The position numbers and the translations under genes were made by a program. A DNA stretch of 64,000 bases from Buttiauxella agrestis ATCC 33320 (lineage in GTDB: Bacteria > Pseudomonadota > Gammaproteobacteria > Enterobacterales > Enterobacteriaceae): NCBI GenBank assembly GCA_024169445.1, contig JALKFA010000001.1, positions 1,922,001 through 1,986,000 on the forward strand, read 5' to 3'. Position 1 is the stretch's first letter; each line of letters starts with the position of its first letter. The notes beneath the pieces were generated by a model, which worked only from the letters and a program-made list of their open reading frames with translations, did not search any database and was not told where the DNA came from. Shown here in pieces: positions 22,070 to 32,551 of the stretch.

Positions 22070-23380
22070 ATGCAACTTCGTCCTCTATTCACATTACTGC
22101 ATCCGCACCAACAATTGCTGGTGGCGTTTAGTGGCGGGCTGGATTCCACGGTTTTACTGCATCAATTGGTCACACTGCGTGACAGCCAGGCTGCAAATTA
22201 TAAAATTCGTGCAATGCACATTCATCACGGCTTAAGCCCTTTCGCTGATGATTGGGCTGAGCATTGTCAGAAAGTGTGTTTGCAATGGAACGTGCCATGC
22301 GAAGTCAGACGAGTGCAGTTAGCCGACGACGGATTAGGCATTGAAGCTCACGCCCGGGCAGCACGTTATCAGGCGCTGACGGAAGCATTACTTCCTGAAG
22401 AGGTGCTACTCACAGCACAACATCTCGACGACCAATGCGAAACGTTTTTGTTGGCCCTAAAGCGTGGAAGTGGCCCTGCGGGATTATCCGCAATGCCAGT
22501 GCGCTTGCCTTTGGGCGAGACGGAATTAATCAGGCCGTTGCTCGGGCAAGCGCGTCAGCAGTTGCAAGCATGGGCGGATGAACACCAGCTAACCTGGATA
22601 GAAGACGAAAGTAATCAGGACGACAGCTACGACCGTAATTTCTTACGGCTGCGAGTGCTTCCTGAAATCCAACAGCGCTGGCCTCATTTCCCGCAAAGCG
22701 TGGCGCGCAGTGCGGAGTTGTGCGCTGAACAAGAACAACTACTTGATGAGTTGCTGGCCGAACAACTCGATGAACTCATTCAGTCTGATGGATCGTTGTT
22801 AATTGAGCCTATGCAGCCGTTGAGCGAGGTTCGTCGTGCCGCGCTGTTACGCCGTTGGATTGCCAGACAGAAAGCGGTGATGCCTTCCAGAGCAGCACTT
22901 GTGCGTTTATGGGATGAAGTGGCAACCAGCCGTGAGGATGCCAATCCGCGGCTGAAGTTTGGCTGCTATGAAGTCCGTCGTTTTCAGGGCGCGCTGTACT
23001 GGTTGCCAATAATCCATGGGTTAGGTGATGAAGTGGTTCGCTGGGCTGCGCCTTTCGAGCCATTAATCTTGCCCGACGGTTTGGGAGTGGTTCAACTTGT
23101 GGCAACCGGGCAAGAGATTCGTGCACCGCTGGATAACGAACCGGTGAGTATTCGATTTAAGGCTACCGGGCAGCTCCATATTGTCGGGCGGGATCGTGGC
23201 CGTAGCCTGAAAAAAATCTGGCAGGAATTTGGCATTCCGCCATGGCTACGCGAGCGAACACCGCTGTTATATTACGGCGAAAAATTAATTGCCGCTCTGG
23301 GCGTTTTTGTCACCCAGGAGGGAAGGGCAACAGAACAATCATGCTGGCATGTCGACTGGCAAAAGGAGAATCAGCAGTGA
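22070..23380 (+). CDS. tilS: tRNA(Ile)-lysidine synthase
   Basis: The enzyme uses ATP to attach lysine to C34 of the CAU-anticodon tRNA-Ile, switching it from AUG to AUA reading. The PP-loop SGGLDS is at residues 21-26 from the chosen ATG at 22070 (436 residues). A longer frame starting at a TTG at 22010 adds 20 residues with no family resemblance. [17 protein letters not shown] and the C-terminal [21 protein letters not shown] are conserved. The ribosome site for 22070 is weak, so the start is moderately certain. The stop overlaps the next gene by four bases. Confidence 0.93.
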   Translation: MQLRPLFTLLHPHQQLLVAFSGGLDSTVLLHQLVTLRDSQAANYKIRAMHIHHGLSPFADDWAEHCQKVCLQWNVPCEVRRVQLADDGLGIEAHARAARYQALTEALLPEEVLLTAQHLDDQCETFLLALKRGSGPAGLSAMPVRLPLGETELIRPLLGQARQQLQAWADEHQLTWIEDESNQDDSYDRNFLRLRVLPEIQQRWPHFPQSVARSAELCAEQEQLLDELLAEQLDELIQSDGSLLIEPMQPLSEVRRAALLRRWIARQKAVMPSRAALVRLWDEVATSREDANPRLKFGCYEVRRFQGALYWLPIIHGLGDEVVRWAAPFEPLILPDGLGVVQLVATGQEIRAPLDNEPVSIRFKATGQLHIVGRDRGRSLKKIWQEFGIPPWLRERTPLLYYGEKLIAALGVFVTQEGRATEQSCWHVDWQKENQQ

Positions 23381-23688
23381 AGAGAATATTTATTTTGGCC
23401 GGTGTGCTGGTGTGCGCTCAGCCTGTATGGGCAAAAGGTGATGCCGCAGCCGGTGAACAGAAAGCCATGATGTGTGTGGCCTGTCATGGCGCAACCGGGA
23501 AAGTTTCTGTACCGATGTACCCGAATCTGGCGGGGCAAAACCAGGCGTATCTTGAGCACTCATTGCAAGCGTATAAAAAAGGCGAACGCAGTGGCGGACA
23601 AGCGGAAATCATGAAGGCTTACGTCAGTGGTTTGTCTGATGAAGATATTAGCAATCTGGCGGCTTACTACGCGTCCATGAAACCGTAG
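23377..23688 (+). CDS. Periplasmic class I cytochrome c (not present here in E. coli)
   Basis: The 103-residue product has a signal peptide ([19 protein letters not shown], cleavage after residue 19) and one heme-binding CVACH at residues 33-37, with a likely distal ligand Met79. It is therefore an exported mono-heme c-type cytochrome of about 84 mature residues that would need Ccm maturation. The GTG start at 23377 overlaps the tilS stop as GTGA and has AAGGAG eight bases before it, so translation is coupled to tilS. Homologues act as small electron carriers; the partner oxidase or dehydrogenase cannot be told from the context. A hairpin terminator follows. Confidence 0.9.
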   Translation: MKRIFILAGVLVCAQPVWAKGDAAAGEQKAMMCVACHGATGKVSVPMYPNLAGQNQAYLEHSLQAYKKGERSGGQAEIMKAYVSGLSDEDISNLAAYYASMKP

Positions 23689-23697
23689 TAAAAAAAA

Positions 23698-23721
23698 CGG
23701 GCAGCCAAGTAAGGCTGCCCG
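23698..23721. terminator. Bidirectional terminator between the cytochrome c gene and rof
   Basis: CGGGCAGCC-AAGTAA-GGCTGCCCG is a perfect 9-bp stem with an A-run upstream. It lies between two convergent genes. In the minus direction the stem is followed by a long T-run (complement of the A-run at about 23690-23696), so it is stronger for the rof transcript. Confidence 0.75.
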
Positions 23722-23742
23722 CGCATGCGGATACTTTGCGTA

Positions 23743-23997
23743 TCAGGACTCGCTAACTACGACAGTCCCAATTTCAGGATGGCTGAAACTGGTTATTTTA
23801 TCGAGACGAACTTCGCGAGTGGCGCCGGCATCATCGACAATCAAATATTCGATGTTCTTACGAGATACCAGGTCACTGGCTTTCGCCTTGAAAACTTCTC
23901 CGCTCTTTAATTCCAGCGTCAATAATAAGTGATGCTGGCAGGCGAGCTCGAGATTGTCATAATCATCACAATTGATGGGTTGATAGGCATCATTCAT
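23743..23997 (-). CDS. rof: Rof (YaeO), Rho-binding antiterminator
   Basis: The 84-residue Sm-like protein binds Rho and inhibits Rho-dependent termination. The sequence [20 protein letters not shown] and the end [17 protein letters not shown] match E. coli Rof. An ATG at 23997 gives the E. coli length; another ATG two codons upstream (24003) would add MS. Its beginning overlaps the end of yaeP, showing coupling. Confidence 0.94.
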   Translation of the reverse strand: MNDAYQPINCDDYDNLELACQHHLLLTLELKSGEVFKAKASDLVSRKNIEYLIVDDAGATREVRLDKITSFSHPEIGTVVVSES

Positions 23998-24190
23998 TGA
24001 CATAATCGCTCACCAGTAAGTTCGCGGCAGCATACGCCGCCTGTTCCCTGATAGATTCTGGTTGTGCTTCGTTGGAAGCCACTTCGTTCAGCACCTTCAA
24101 GACGCAACCTAGTGCATCCGGAATGTAACCCAAATCTCCGCTGGCTATTTCCGCATAGCGCTTTCGTACTAATTCACAATACTTTTCCAC
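23990..24190 (-). CDS. yaeP: Conserved small protein YaeP
   Basis: The 66-residue protein of unknown function (UPF0253 type) starts with GTG at 24190, read [21 protein letters not shown], with AGGAGGG just upstream. A longer frame reaches 24271 but adds 27 residues not found in the family. It is mostly helical ([18 protein letters not shown]). It is the first gene of the yaeP-rof pair and is divergent from yaeQ; the 204 bases between hold both promoters. Confidence 0.9.
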   Translation of the reverse strand: MEKYCELVRKRYAEIASGDLGYIPDALGCVLKVLNEVASNEAQPESIREQAAYAAANLLVSDYVNE

Positions 24191-24394
24191 ACGCCCTCCT
24201 TTCAGAGTCCCGACCTCAGACTTAATCGTGGGATGCAAGTTAAGCCTACGAAGATAAACTCTGTTTAGCAAGGTGACTATACCACAGTGATGAAAGCGAT
24301 ATCAGCAGCGTAACTCTCTACATCAGTGAATACATAACAGCGTTTTAGCGAGGTTTTCGTTACAATGACTGCCTAATTAGTGTGGAGAAGTGTG

Positions 24395-24937
24395 ATGGCG
24401 TTAAAAGCGACAATCTATAAAGCGATGGTGAATGTTGCCGATCTCGATCGAAATCAGTTTCTGGATAGCAACCTGACGCTTGCGCGCCATCCTTCGGAAA
24501 CTCAAGAACGCATGATGCTGCGTTTGCTGGCGTGGATTAAATATGCCAATGAGCGCCTGCAGTTTTCTCGCGGATTAAGTGCTGAAGACGAGCCTGAAAT
24601 CTGGCAGCGCAACGATCATATGGGCATCGACTTGTGGATTGAACTCGGTCTGCCGGAAGAAAAACGCCTGAAAAAAGCCTGTAGCCAATCTGCAGAAGTG
24701 GCGCTGTTTACTTATAACAGCCGTGCCGCAGAAATCTGGTGGCAGCAGCATCAAAATAAACTCAAGCAATACCAAAACTTGTCTATCTGGTACCTGGATG
24801 ATGAGCAACTGGCGAAGCTGTGTGAGTTCGGCACGCGCTCAATGAACTTGCAGGCCACGATTCAGGATGGTGCGATTTGGCTGTCTGATGCTGAGAATAA
24901 TCTCGAAATTCACTTCACGGCCTGGCAGCATCATTGA
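24395..24937 (+). CDS. yaeQ: YaeQ family protein
   Basis: The 180-residue protein starts [20 protein letters not shown]; the upstream in-frame GTG at 24380 would add five residues and is not supported. YaeQ proteins have a PD-(D/E)XK nuclease-like fold, but their activity is not settled. GIDLWIELG and [19 protein letters not shown] carry the conserved acidic and basic residues. The stop codon overlaps the arfB start, so the two are coupled, as in E. coli. Confidence 0.93.
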   Translation: MALKATIYKAMVNVADLDRNQFLDSNLTLARHPSETQERMMLRLLAWIKYANERLQFSRGLSAEDEPEIWQRNDHMGIDLWIELGLPEEKRLKKACSQSAEVALFTYNSRAAEIWWQQHQNKLKQYQNLSIWYLDDEQLAKLCEFGTRSMNLQATIQDGAIWLSDAENNLEIHFTAWQHH

Positions 24938-25356
24938 TGATTGTCGTCTCTCGTGCGGTAGCCATACCGGACAACGAAGTCACCATTACGGCTATCCGCG
25001 CACAAGGAGCGGGTGGCCAGCATGTGAATAAAACCTCAACGGCAATCCATTTGCGTTTTGACATTCGAGCCTCCAGCCTGCCAGAGTATTATAAAGAACG
25101 CTTATTGGCGGCCAGCCATCATCTGATTACGCCTGATGGTGTGGTTGTGATTAAAGCGCAGGAATATCGTAGCCAGGAAATGAATCGTGAAGCGGCGGTG
25201 GCAAGGCTCGTTTCCTTGATTCAGGAATTAACCGTTGAGCAGAAAAACCGTCGGGCGACCCGGCCTACACGCGCGTCAAAAGAGCGCCGTCTGGCATCGA
25301 AATCACAAAAATCTACGACTAAGTCGCTACGAGGAAAAGTCCGTCGCCCTGAATGA
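24937..25356 (+). CDS. arfB: Alternative ribosome-rescue factor B (peptidyl-tRNA hydrolase)
   Basis: The 139-residue class-I release-factor-like protein frees stalled non-stop ribosomes. The catalytic GGQ is at residues 26-28 ([15 protein letters not shown]). The basic C-terminal tail ([18 protein letters not shown]), which enters the empty mRNA channel, is conserved. The ATG shares its first base with the last base of the yaeQ stop. nlpE follows at once. Confidence 0.96.
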   Translation: MIVVSRAVAIPDNEVTITAIRAQGAGGQHVNKTSTAIHLRFDIRASSLPEYYKERLLAASHHLITPDGVVVIKAQEYRSQEMNREAAVARLVSLIQELTVEQKNRRATRPTRASKERRLASKSQKSTTKSLRGKVRRPE

Positions 25357-25391
25357 CGAACGGCAAAGAAATTGACCAGCAGAAGGAAGAG

Positions 25392-26090
25392 ATGGTGAAA
25401 AAAATACTATTGTCAGCTGTGGCTGTGTGCAGTTTGTTCGCTCTTTTTGGCTGTAATAACCGGGCCGAAGTTCAAACGTTGCAGCAGACGCAAGTTGCAG
25501 AGCTGCAACCGATGCAGCAAAGCTACCGTGGTGTTTTACCTTGTGCGGATTGCTCAGGAATTGAAACCTCGCTGTTTTTGGAAAAAGATGGCTCGTGGGT
25601 CATGAATCAGCGCTACGAGGGCGCGAAAGAGCCAGCGGTATTTGCCTCATATGGCAGTTGGGCGCGTACGGCTGATAAATTAGTGTTGACCGCAAGCGAC
25701 GGTGAAAAGCTCTACTTCCGTCCTAAAGGTGATAGCCTGGAAATGTTGGATAGGAGTGGCAATCCCATTGAGTCACAGCTCAATTACACGCTACAGCCGA
25801 TGAAAGACGCTCTGCCTGCGACACCAATGACCATGAAAGGCATGTATAAGTACATGGCTGATGCGGCAATTTTCCAGGATTGTGCGACAGGGAAAACCTT
25901 TGACGTTGCCAGCAATGCTGAACTTGAGCGTGGCTATGCGGCCGCACGTGGCGAGGATTTCCAGCCCGTGTTGCTGGTGGTTGAAGCGCACTTTGCCTTA
26001 CAGGCTTCACCTGATAGCGGCGAATTGAGAAAAACAGTGGTTGCAGACCGGGCCGCTAAGTTCGAGCCGAAGAAAACCTGCCACGACTAA
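25392..26090 (+). CDS. nlpE: Outer-membrane lipoprotein NlpE (CutF)
   Basis: The 232-residue lipoprotein is a surface- and copper-sensing activator of the Cpx envelope-stress response. The signal sequence ends in the lipobox LFGC with the lipidated Cys at residue 21. The N-terminal domain has the CADC (CxxC) motif. The ATG at 25392 is chosen because AAGGAAGAG lies directly before it and the signal peptide begins there; the longer frame to 25353 is polar. E. coli NlpE has 236 residues. A strong bidirectional terminator follows. Confidence 0.94.
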   Translation: MVKKILLSAVAVCSLFALFGCNNRAEVQTLQQTQVAELQPMQQSYRGVLPCADCSGIETSLFLEKDGSWVMNQRYEGAKEPAVFASYGSWARTADKLVLTASDGEKLYFRPKGDSLEMLDRSGNPIESQLNYTLQPMKDALPATPMTMKGMYKYMADAAIFQDCATGKTFDVASNAELERGYAAARGEDFQPVLLVVEAHFALQASPDSGELRKTVVADRAAKFEPKKTCHD

Positions 26091-26102
26091 TCAAATGAAT
26101 AA

Positions 26103-26136
26103 AAAAAGCCCCGCTAAGAAATTAGCGGGGCTTTTT
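26103..26136. terminator. Bidirectional terminator between nlpE and proS
   Basis: AAAAAGCCCCGCTAA, loop GAAA, TTAGCGGGGCTTTTT: a perfect 15-bp stem with A- and T-runs on both sides, between convergent genes. Confidence 0.93.
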
Positions 26137-26153
26137 ACTGAACACAATTGTTG

Positions 26154-27872
26154 TTAGCGTTTAATCTGCGCCAGCAGGAAATCAATGATTTCGCTGGTTT
26201 TGATCATCTGCTTCTCGCCTTCACGACGGTTTTTGTATTCGACTTCTTCGCTATCAAGGTTACGATCGCCGATAACGACAGTGTGCGGAATACCAATCAG
26301 TTCCATGTCCGCAAACATTACGCCTGGGCGTTCTTTGCGGTCATCCATCAGTACTTCAATGCCTTTGGCACGCAGAGTCGAATACAGCTCTTCTGCCAAC
26401 TCTTTCACACGGAAAGATTTGTGCATATTCATTGGCAGAATAGCAACCTGGAACGGAGCAATCGCATCTGGCCACAGAATGCCACGGTCGTCATAGTTCT
26501 GCTCAATGGCAGCTGCTACTACGCGAGTCACACCGATACCGTAGCAACCCATTGTCAGCGTCTGGTTACGACCATCTTCACCCTGAACAGAGGCTTTCAT
26601 TGCTTCTGAATACTTGGTGCCGAGCTGGAAGATATGACCCACTTCGATACCGCGTTTAATCAGCAGCGTGCCTTTACCGTCCGGGCTTGGGTCGCCTTCA
26701 ACCACGTTACGGATGTCGGCAACTTCTGGCAGCGCAACATCACGTTCCCAGTTAATACCAACCAGGTGTTTACCGTCGATGTTTGCACCCGCAGCGAAGT
26801 CGCTCATCGCCGCAACAGTACGGTCAACAACCACCGGAATAGGCAGATTGACTGGGCCAAGTGAACCAGGGCCTGCTTTAACAACTGCACGAATTTCTTC
26901 TTCGGTCGCGAAAGTCAGTGGGCTGGCAACCTGTGGCAGTTTCTCTGCTTTGACTTCGTTCAGTTCGTGATCGCCACGAACCAGCAGAGCAACCAGAGGA
27001 TAAGCACTCCCTTCGGTGGCTTTGACCATCAAAGTCTTCACTGTTTTTTCAACTGGCAGATTGAACTGCTCAACCAGCTCAGCGATGGTTTTTGCGTTCG
27101 GGGTGTCGATCTGCGTCATTTCAACAGTCGGTGCCGCACGGCCGCCAACTGGAGCAACCGCTTCAGCAAATTCGATGTTAGCTGCGTAATCAGACTCGGT
27201 TGAGAAGATGACATCATCTTCGCCGCTTTGTGCCAGCACCTGGAATTCGTGAGATGCACTGCCGCCGATAGAACCGGTATCCGCTTCTACCGCGCGGAAA
27301 TCCAGACCCATACGGCTGAAGATTTTGCTGTAAGCCTGATACATAGCATCGTAAGTTTCCTGCAAGGATTCCTGAGAAGTATGGAAAGAGTAAGCGTCTT
27401 TCATCAGGAATTCACGGGAACGCATCACGCCGAAACGTGGGCGAACTTCGTCACGGAACTTAGTCTGAATCTGGAAGAAGTTCAGTGGCAGCTGTTTGTA
27501 AGAGCTGAGTTCATTACGAATCAAGTCAGTGATGACTTCTTCGTGAGTTGGGCCGAGGACAAATGGACGATCGCCACGGTCAACAAAACGCAGCAGCTCC
27601 GGGCCATACTGTTCCCAACGACCGCTCTCCTGCCACAAATCTGCGGGCTGAACCACGGGCATGCACATCTCGATGGCACCGGCGTTGTTCATCTCTTCAC
27701 GCACGATGTTTTCGACTTTTTTCAGGACACGCAGACCGGTCGGCAACCAGGTATACAAACCTGAAGCGAGTTTACGGATCATCCCGGCGCGCAGCATCAG
27801 TTGATGGCTGATGACCTCGGCGTCGGCTGGTGTCTCCTTCAATGTGGAGAGCAGATATTGGCTAGTACGCAT
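26154..27872 (-). CDS. proS: Prolyl-tRNA synthetase
   Basis: The 572-residue class II synthetase charges tRNA-Pro. The start at 27872 gives [20 protein letters not shown] and exactly the E. coli length; the frame extends 19 codons upstream without homology. Motif 2 ([21 protein letters not shown]), the INS editing domain (about 220-400, clears Ala-tRNA-Pro) and the C-terminal anticodon-binding domain (LPMNMHKSF on) are in order. Confidence 0.98.
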   Translation of the reverse strand: MRTSQYLLSTLKETPADAEVISHQLMLRAGMIRKLASGLYTWLPTGLRVLKKVENIVREEMNNAGAIEMCMPVVQPADLWQESGRWEQYGPELLRFVDRGDRPFVLGPTHEEVITDLIRNELSSYKQLPLNFFQIQTKFRDEVRPRFGVMRSREFLMKDAYSFHTSQESLQETYDAMYQAYSKIFSRMGLDFRAVEADTGSIGGSASHEFQVLAQSGEDDVIFSTESDYAANIEFAEAVAPVGGRAAPTVEMTQIDTPNAKTIAELVEQFNLPVEKTVKTLMVKATEGSAYPLVALLVRGDHELNEVKAEKLPQVASPLTFATEEEIRAVVKAGPGSLGPVNLPIPVVVDRTVAAMSDFAAGANIDGKHLVGINWERDVALPEVADIRNVVEGDPSPDGKGTLLIKRGIEVGHIFQLGTKYSEAMKASVQGEDGRNQTLTMGCYGIGVTRVVAAAIEQNYDDRGILWPDAIAPFQVAILPMNMHKSFRVKELAEELYSTLRAKGIEVLMDDRKERPGVMFADMELIGIPHTVVIGDRNLDSEEVEYKNRREGEKQMIKTSEIIDFLLAQIKR

Positions 27873-27985
27873 GTTGTTACGGTTCCATTTGAACGGCAGA
27901 TAACTGGCTACCTGAGTAGCCTGATGCAAAATAAGTGTTTTAGTTTACCAGTGTGGCAGGAATGTCAAAAGAGAAGGGCGATAAA

Positions 27986-28693
27986 TTAACGGTTCTCAAC
28001 AGCAAACACTTCTGAACCTAGCTCGGTAACACGCCAGCGGACGTTAAAATCCAGCAATAAAACGGCGTAGCTTTTACCTGGCTCTTCAGCTTTGCGATAA
28101 GCCGGGCGAGGGTCCTGAGCCAGTACCTGACGGATGAAACGCTCAATGTGGGGAAAACGTTTCTCAAGCAGCAATAACTGCTGCTGTACTTCAGGTGTGA
28201 AATAAACCGGCATATCGGCTGCGGGGGCGTTTTGCGCGTATCCCGCAATGGCTTCTGGTACAGCTTCAGCAAATGGCAAATAAGGTTTGATATCAACCAC
28301 CGGTGTGCCATCGACCAAATCGAGACTCCCCAATTGCAAAATGACCTGATCTTTTTGGCAGCGAATGCCTTTCAGTTCAACTAATGACATTCCAATGGGA
28401 TTTGGTCGGAATGTCGAACGCGTAGCGAAAACACCCATTCGGGCATTGCCACCCAGACGAGGTGGGCGCACCGTGGGCCGCCAGCCGCCAGCCATCGTTT
28501 GATGAAAAACAAATAGCAGCCATAAATGACTAAAGCCTTCGAGGCCACGAACCGCATCTGCCACGTTATACGGTGGCAGAAAATGCAGCTCGCCACCGCC
28601 ATCAGCCACTAAACCGGGCTGACGGGGAACGGCAAACTTCTCTTTATAAGGGGAGCGAATAACGCCAATCTGCTCAAAGCTAAACGCTGTCAT
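27986..28693 (-). CDS. trmO: tRNA (N6-threonylcarbamoyladenosine37-N6)-methyltransferase
   Basis: The 235-residue TsaA/TrmO enzyme methylates t6A37 to m6t6A in tRNA-Thr using SAM. It has the beta-barrel core with FRPNPIGMSLVEL and DGTPVVDIKPYLP, and a C-terminal extension (DPRPAYRK). The ATG at 28693 is chosen to match the E. coli length; 17 upstream codons overlap rcsF. The first four bases overlap the end of rcsF, indicating coupling. Confidence 0.95.
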   Translation of the reverse strand: MTAFSFEQIGVIRSPYKEKFAVPRQPGLVADGGGELHFLPPYNVADAVRGLEGFSHLWLLFVFHQTMAGGWRPTVRPPRLGGNARMGVFATRSTFRPNPIGMSLVELKGIRCQKDQVILQLGSLDLVDGTPVVDIKPYLPFAEAVPEAIAGYAQNAPAADMPVYFTPEVQQQLLLLEKRFPHIERFIRQVLAQDPRPAYRKAEEPGKSYAVLLLDFNVRWRVTELGSEVFAVENR

Positions 28694-29094
28694 TTTGCCG
28701 ATACGTTCAATGCCGAACCTACACAAACGGCCTGCCGGTAGCAACCTGGTGTGCCGCTGGTAACATCACAGCTATGCAATAACACCGCGTTGGCTTTCAT
28801 TTTTGAGGCGTTGACTTGCAAGCGTTTGCGGGCAGTTGGGATATTCGGTGGAGAATCTTGATTGCTCACCTGGCATGAATCGCCGCTGACTTCACCGAGA
28901 TCACGGAAAGGTTTACCCACTAACTCTTCAGCATTGGTATAGATTTTTACGGGGGCAGGGCGCACGACTTTTGGTTTTGCAGGCTCCTGTTTCGGTGGTG
29001 TTGCGGTGCTTTTGATGGGCTCAACAGGGGATCTGCTTAGCATCGTACAGCCGCTCAGCATGACTGCTAATAAACAGATCGGTAAAGCACGCAT
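28690..29094 (-). CDS. rcsF: Outer-membrane lipoprotein RcsF
   Basis: The 134-residue sensor lipoprotein signals envelope damage to the Rcs phosphorelay via IgaA. Lipobox LSGC gives lipidated Cys16; a proline-rich linker (PPKQEPAKPKVVRPAPVK) follows. Cys74, Cys109, Cys118 and Cys124 match in position the two disulfides known in E. coli RcsF. It is followed by trmO with a four-base overlap. Confidence 0.96.
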   Translation of the reverse strand: MRALPICLLAVMLSGCTMLSRSPVEPIKSTATPPKQEPAKPKVVRPAPVKIYTNAEELVGKPFRDLGEVSGDSCQVSNQDSPPNIPTARKRLQVNASKMKANAVLLHSCDVTSGTPGCYRQAVCVGSALNVSAK

Positions 29095-29153
29095 AATTTT
29101 TCCTCAATGAATGATAAAACGCGATTATTGAATCAAGCTATTGCACAAATAAC

Positions 29154-29175
29154 AAGACGGGCTTTCGCCCGCCTT
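29154..29175 (-). terminator. Probable terminator after metNIQ
   Basis: On the minus strand AAGGCGGGC-GAAA-GCCCGTCTT makes a 9-bp stem with one mismatch, followed by GTTATTT. It is placed about 35 bases after the metQ stop. Confidence 0.6.
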
Positions 29176-29208
29176 AGTATATTTACGCAAAAATAAAAGA
29201 ATGGAAAC

Positions 29209-30024
29209 TTACCAGCCTTTTACTGCGCCGCCGTTGAAGACTTTGTTTGCTGCTTCGTAAACTTCGTCAGACTGGTAAGCCTGAACGAATTTCTTCACGT
29301 TTTCTGCATCTTTATTGTCTTCGCGGGAAACGATCAGGTTCACGTATGGAGAGTCTTTGTCTTCAACGAAGATACCATCTTTCGCTGGAGTCAGGCCAAT
29401 CTGGCTTGCGTAAGTGGTGTTGATGATAGCCAGCGCAATCTGAGCATCGTCCAGGGAGCGTGGCAGCTGTGGAGCTTCCAGTTCAACCAGCTTCAGATTT
29501 TTAGGGTTTTCAGTTACGTCCAGAACGGTTGGCAGCAGACCCACGCCATCTTTCAGTTTAATCAGACCTTGTTTTTGCAGCAGCAGCAAAGAACGGCCAA
29601 GGTTAGTTGGGTCGTTTGGCAGAGCGATTTGCGCGCCAGCTTGCAGTTCATCTACAGATTTGATTTTTTTGGAGTAGCCAGCAATCGGGTAAACGAAAGT
29701 ATTGCCTACACCAACCAGTTTGTAGCCACGGTCTTTGATCTGCTGATCCAGGTATGGTTTGTGTTGGAAAGCGTTAGCATCGATATCGCCCTTGCTCAGT
29801 GCTTCGTTAGGCAGAACGTAGTCGTTAAAAGTAACCAGCTCAACATCCAGGCCGTATTTCTCTTTTGCGACTTTCTGCGCAACTTCGGCAACCTGCTGCT
29901 CAGCACCAACAATGACGCCTACTTTAATATGGTTTGGATCTTTCTCGTCCTGACCACAACCCACTAGTGCCAGAGAACCAATCAGAGCACCAACTGCCGC
30001 AAAGGTTTTAAATTTAAAAGACAT
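29209..30024 (-). CDS. metQ: D-methionine ABC transporter, substrate-binding lipoprotein
   Basis: The 271-residue lipoprotein has lipobox LVGC with Cys23 and a two-lobed NlpA-family body (KVGVIVGAEQQVAEVAQKVA). It delivers L- and D-methionine to MetNI at the inner membrane. It is the last gene of the metNIQ operon, 45 bases after metI. Length equals E. coli MetQ. Confidence 0.97.
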   Translation of the reverse strand: MSFKFKTFAAVGALIGSLALVGCGQDEKDPNHIKVGVIVGAEQQVAEVAQKVAKEKYGLDVELVTFNDYVLPNEALSKGDIDANAFQHKPYLDQQIKDRGYKLVGVGNTFVYPIAGYSKKIKSVDELQAGAQIALPNDPTNLGRSLLLLQKQGLIKLKDGVGLLPTVLDVTENPKNLKLVELEAPQLPRSLDDAQIALAIINTTYASQIGLTPAKDGIFVEDKDSPYVNLIVSREDNKDAENVKKFVQAYQSDEVYEAANKVFNGGAVKGW

Positions 30025-30069
30025 ATCCTTTCCTTACTATGTGTAAAAAACGATGTTGTGTTGAACGTA

Positions 30070-30723
30070 TTATTTGTGAGTTACAGCCCGGACGATACGA
30101 TCGCCAGAGAATTGAATTAAATACACTAATACTACCAATAACACTAATACCGTATTCATCACGGTAGCGTTATAACCGATATAACCATACTGATAACCAA
30201 TCTGACCTAAGCCACCGGCACCAACGGCACCGCCCATCGCGGAATAACCTACGAGAGTAATCAGTGTAATGGTGGCTGCATTTACCAGACCTGGCAGTGC
30301 TTCTGGCAGCAGAACTTTGCGGATGATTTGCATTGGAGTTGCACCCATTGCGCGTGAAGCTTCAATCAGACCCGATGGGATTTCTAACAGGGCGTTTTCC
30401 ACCATACGTGCGATGAACGGTGCTGCACCTACGGTTAATGGAACGATTGCCGCTTGCAGGCCAATTGAAGTGCCGACAATGGTGCGGGTAAACGGAATCA
30501 TCCATACCAGCAATATAATGAACGGTATAGAACGGAAGATATTCACTAACGCCGAAAGGCTGTTATAAAGCTTGGCGTTCTCGCTGATTTGACCCGGACG
30601 TGTAATATAGAGGAGCACACCAACAGGTAGCCCAAGTACGAAGCCAAAGAAGCCAGACACAAAAGTCATTGCCAGCGTCTCATACACTCCTTTAAGGAGT
30701 AACCACATCATTGGCTCAGACAT
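30070..30723 (-). CDS. metI: D-methionine ABC transporter, permease
   Basis: The 217-residue permease has five predicted membrane helices and the ABC coupling (EAA) loop [16 protein letters not shown] facing MetN. Its start overlaps metN by eight bases. Length equals E. coli MetI. Confidence 0.97.
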   Translation of the reverse strand: MSEPMMWLLLKGVYETLAMTFVSGFFGFVLGLPVGVLLYITRPGQISENAKLYNSLSALVNIFRSIPFIILLVWMIPFTRTIVGTSIGLQAAIVPLTVGAAPFIARMVENALLEIPSGLIEASRAMGATPMQIIRKVLLPEALPGLVNAATITLITLVGYSAMGGAVGAGGLGQIGYQYGYIGYNATVMNTVLVLLVVLVYLIQFSGDRIVRAVTHK

Positions 30724-31747
30724 AACCCAGCACCTCTACTTTTACATGTTGCTGCTGCAAGTATGCGATCGCAGCGTCCATATCCTGATGTTCTCCATGC
30801 AACTCGCACAGCATAATGCCGAACTTCACGCCACCGGCGTAATCCATCTGCGCGCTGATGATATTGCTATTCACATTAAAGCGACGGGCGGTTTCGGAAA
30901 GTAACGGCGCATCAACCGATTGGCCGGTAAACTCCAGGCGCAGCAATGGAACGGTATCTCCACTCTTTTCTGTACTTAAGCGTTGCGCGTAATCCTCAGG
31001 AATATCCAGATGCAGAGTGGACTGAATAAACTGTTGTGCAAGTGGTGTCTTCGGATGAGAGAACACTTCACTTACCGTATCTTGTTCTATTAATTCACCG
31101 TCGCTAATCACCGCGACACAATCACAGATGCGTTTTACAACATCCATTTCATGGGTAATCAATAGAATAGTCAGACCAAGGCGGCGGTTAATATCTTTCA
31201 ACAGTTCGAGAATGGAACGTGTTGTTGCTGGATCAAGCGCGCTGGTGGCTTCATCGCATAGAAGAACTTTCGGGTTGCTTGCCAGCGCTCGAGCAATCGC
31301 AACACGCTGCTTTTGTCCACCAGACAGGTTGGCTGGGTACGCATCGTGCTTTTCGCTCAGACCGACCAAATCGAGTAATTCAGATACGCGGCGTTTGATT
31401 TCTTCGCGCGGTGTATTGTCCAACTCTAAAGGCAAAGCGACGTTGCCATACACAGTGCGGGAAGAGAGTAAGTTAAAGTGCTGGAAAATCATGCCAATCT
31501 GACGACGTGCTTTGGTTAGCTGGCTTTCAGAAAGAGTCGTCAATTCCTGGCCATCGACCAGAATAGAACCTTGTGTTGGACGCTCAAGCAGGTTCACACA
31601 ACGGATCAATGTGCTTTTCCCTGCACCAGATGCGCCAATCACGCCATAAATTTGCCCAGCAGGAACATGCAGACTAACGTTATTCAACGCCTGTATGCTG
31701 CGGTTACCTTGCTGGAACACTTTGGTGATATTAGAAAGTTTTATCAT
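30716..31747 (-). CDS. metN: D-methionine ABC transporter, ATPase
   Basis: The 343-residue ATPase has Walker [10 protein letters not shown] (about residues 38-46), signature LSGGQKQR, Walker [12 protein letters not shown] and the switch His in [10 protein letters not shown]-terminal NIL domain (about 265-343, [18 protein letters not shown]) binds methionine and gives trans-inhibition in E. coli. It is the first gene of the operon; a MetJ operator-promoter lies 80-110 bases upstream. Confidence 0.97.
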   Translation of the reverse strand: MIKLSNITKVFQQGNRSIQALNNVSLHVPAGQIYGVIGASGAGKSTLIRCVNLLERPTQGSILVDGQELTTLSESQLTKARRQIGMIFQHFNLLSSRTVYGNVALPLELDNTPREEIKRRVSELLDLVGLSEKHDAYPANLSGGQKQRVAIARALASNPKVLLCDEATSALDPATTRSILELLKDINRRLGLTILLITHEMDVVKRICDCVAVISDGELIEQDTVSEVFSHPKTPLAQQFIQSTLHLDIPEDYAQRLSTEKSGDTVPLLRLEFTGQSVDAPLLSETARRFNVNSNIISAQMDYAGGVKFGIMLCELHGEHQDMDAAIAYLQQQHVKVEVLGYV

Positions 31748-31826
31748 TAGGTTATTTATTATCGTATGAGTGTAAGCCGTGGCATTTTCTGCTGCCGATA
31801 ACGGGCGATGACCGTTATCGATATGG

Positions 31827-31855
31827 ATGTTAAGGCATCCAGACGTCTAAATCAA
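31827..31855 (-). promoter_or_regulatory. metNIQ promoter with MetJ boxes
   Basis: On the minus strand a -35 TTGATT (31855-31850), a 17-base spacer and a -10 TAACAT (31832-31827) can be read. The spacer carries a perfect met box AGACGTCT (31848-31841) followed in tandem by GGATGCCT (five of eight). MetJ with SAM binds tandem met boxes, so methionine repression by occlusion fits. The leader also has a GATAACGG/CCGTTATC hairpin at 31797-31819. Confidence 0.8.
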
Positions 31856-31935
31856 TCAGCGAATGATTGTCTGTTCTCGCCCAAATAGTAATTCATGCGA
31901 TACTACACCAAATCCCCAGTATCAGGAGTTTCCAA

Positions 31936-32502
31936 GTGGCACAGTCTGTTCCCGCTATTTTTCTCGATCGTGATGGCACCATTAATGTTGATCATGGTTA
32001 TGTCCATGAAGTTGATCAGTTTGAGTTCATTGATGGTGTGATTGACGCAATGCGTGAGTTAAAAGCAATGGGTTATGCGTTAGTTCTTGTCACTAACCAG
32101 TCTGGCATTGCCCGTGGCATGTTTACTGAAGCTGATTTTGAAAATCTGACTGAGTGGATGGACTGGTCCTTAGCTGACCGTGGTGTTGACCTTGATGGTA
32201 TCTATTATTGCCCACATCACCCTGAGGCAATAGTAGAAGAGTTTCGCCAAACCTGTGATTGTCGTAAACCACAACCGGGGATGCTGCTCTCAGCTCAAGA
32301 GTTCCTTCATATAGATATGGCTTCTTCTTATATGGTTGGAGACAAGTTAGAAGACATGCAAGCAGCTGCAGCGGCACAAGTCGGGACAAAAGTATTGGTT
32401 CGTACAGGTAAACCGGTCACTGAGCAAAGCGAAGCCGCGGCTGATATTGTTATTAATAGCCTCGCAGACCTACCAAAAGCGATAAAAGCGCGTCAAAAAT
32501 AG
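31936..32502 (+). CDS. gmhB: D-glycero-beta-D-manno-heptose 1,7-bisphosphate 7-phosphatase
   Basis: The 188-residue HAD-family phosphatase removes the C7 phosphate in ADP-heptose synthesis for the LPS core. [14 protein letters not shown] holds the nucleophile Asp, and zinc-site residues CPHHP ... CDCRKP are present. The GTG at 31936 has CAGGAG upstream and gives [14 protein letters not shown], as in E. coli (191 residues). It is divergent from metNIQ. It works in the same pathway as gmhA at the far right of the window. Confidence 0.95.
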   Translation: MAQSVPAIFLDRDGTINVDHGYVHEVDQFEFIDGVIDAMRELKAMGYALVLVTNQSGIARGMFTEADFENLTEWMDWSLADRGVDLDGIYYCPHHPEAIVEEFRQTCDCRKPQPGMLLSAQEFLHIDMASSYMVGDKLEDMQAAAAAQVGTKVLVRTGKPVTEQSEAAADIVINSLADLPKAIKARQK

Positions 32503-32551
32503 ACGTTACGCTCAAAAGTTAAACGGTTGGCAATTATTTTGAAAATAGGGG

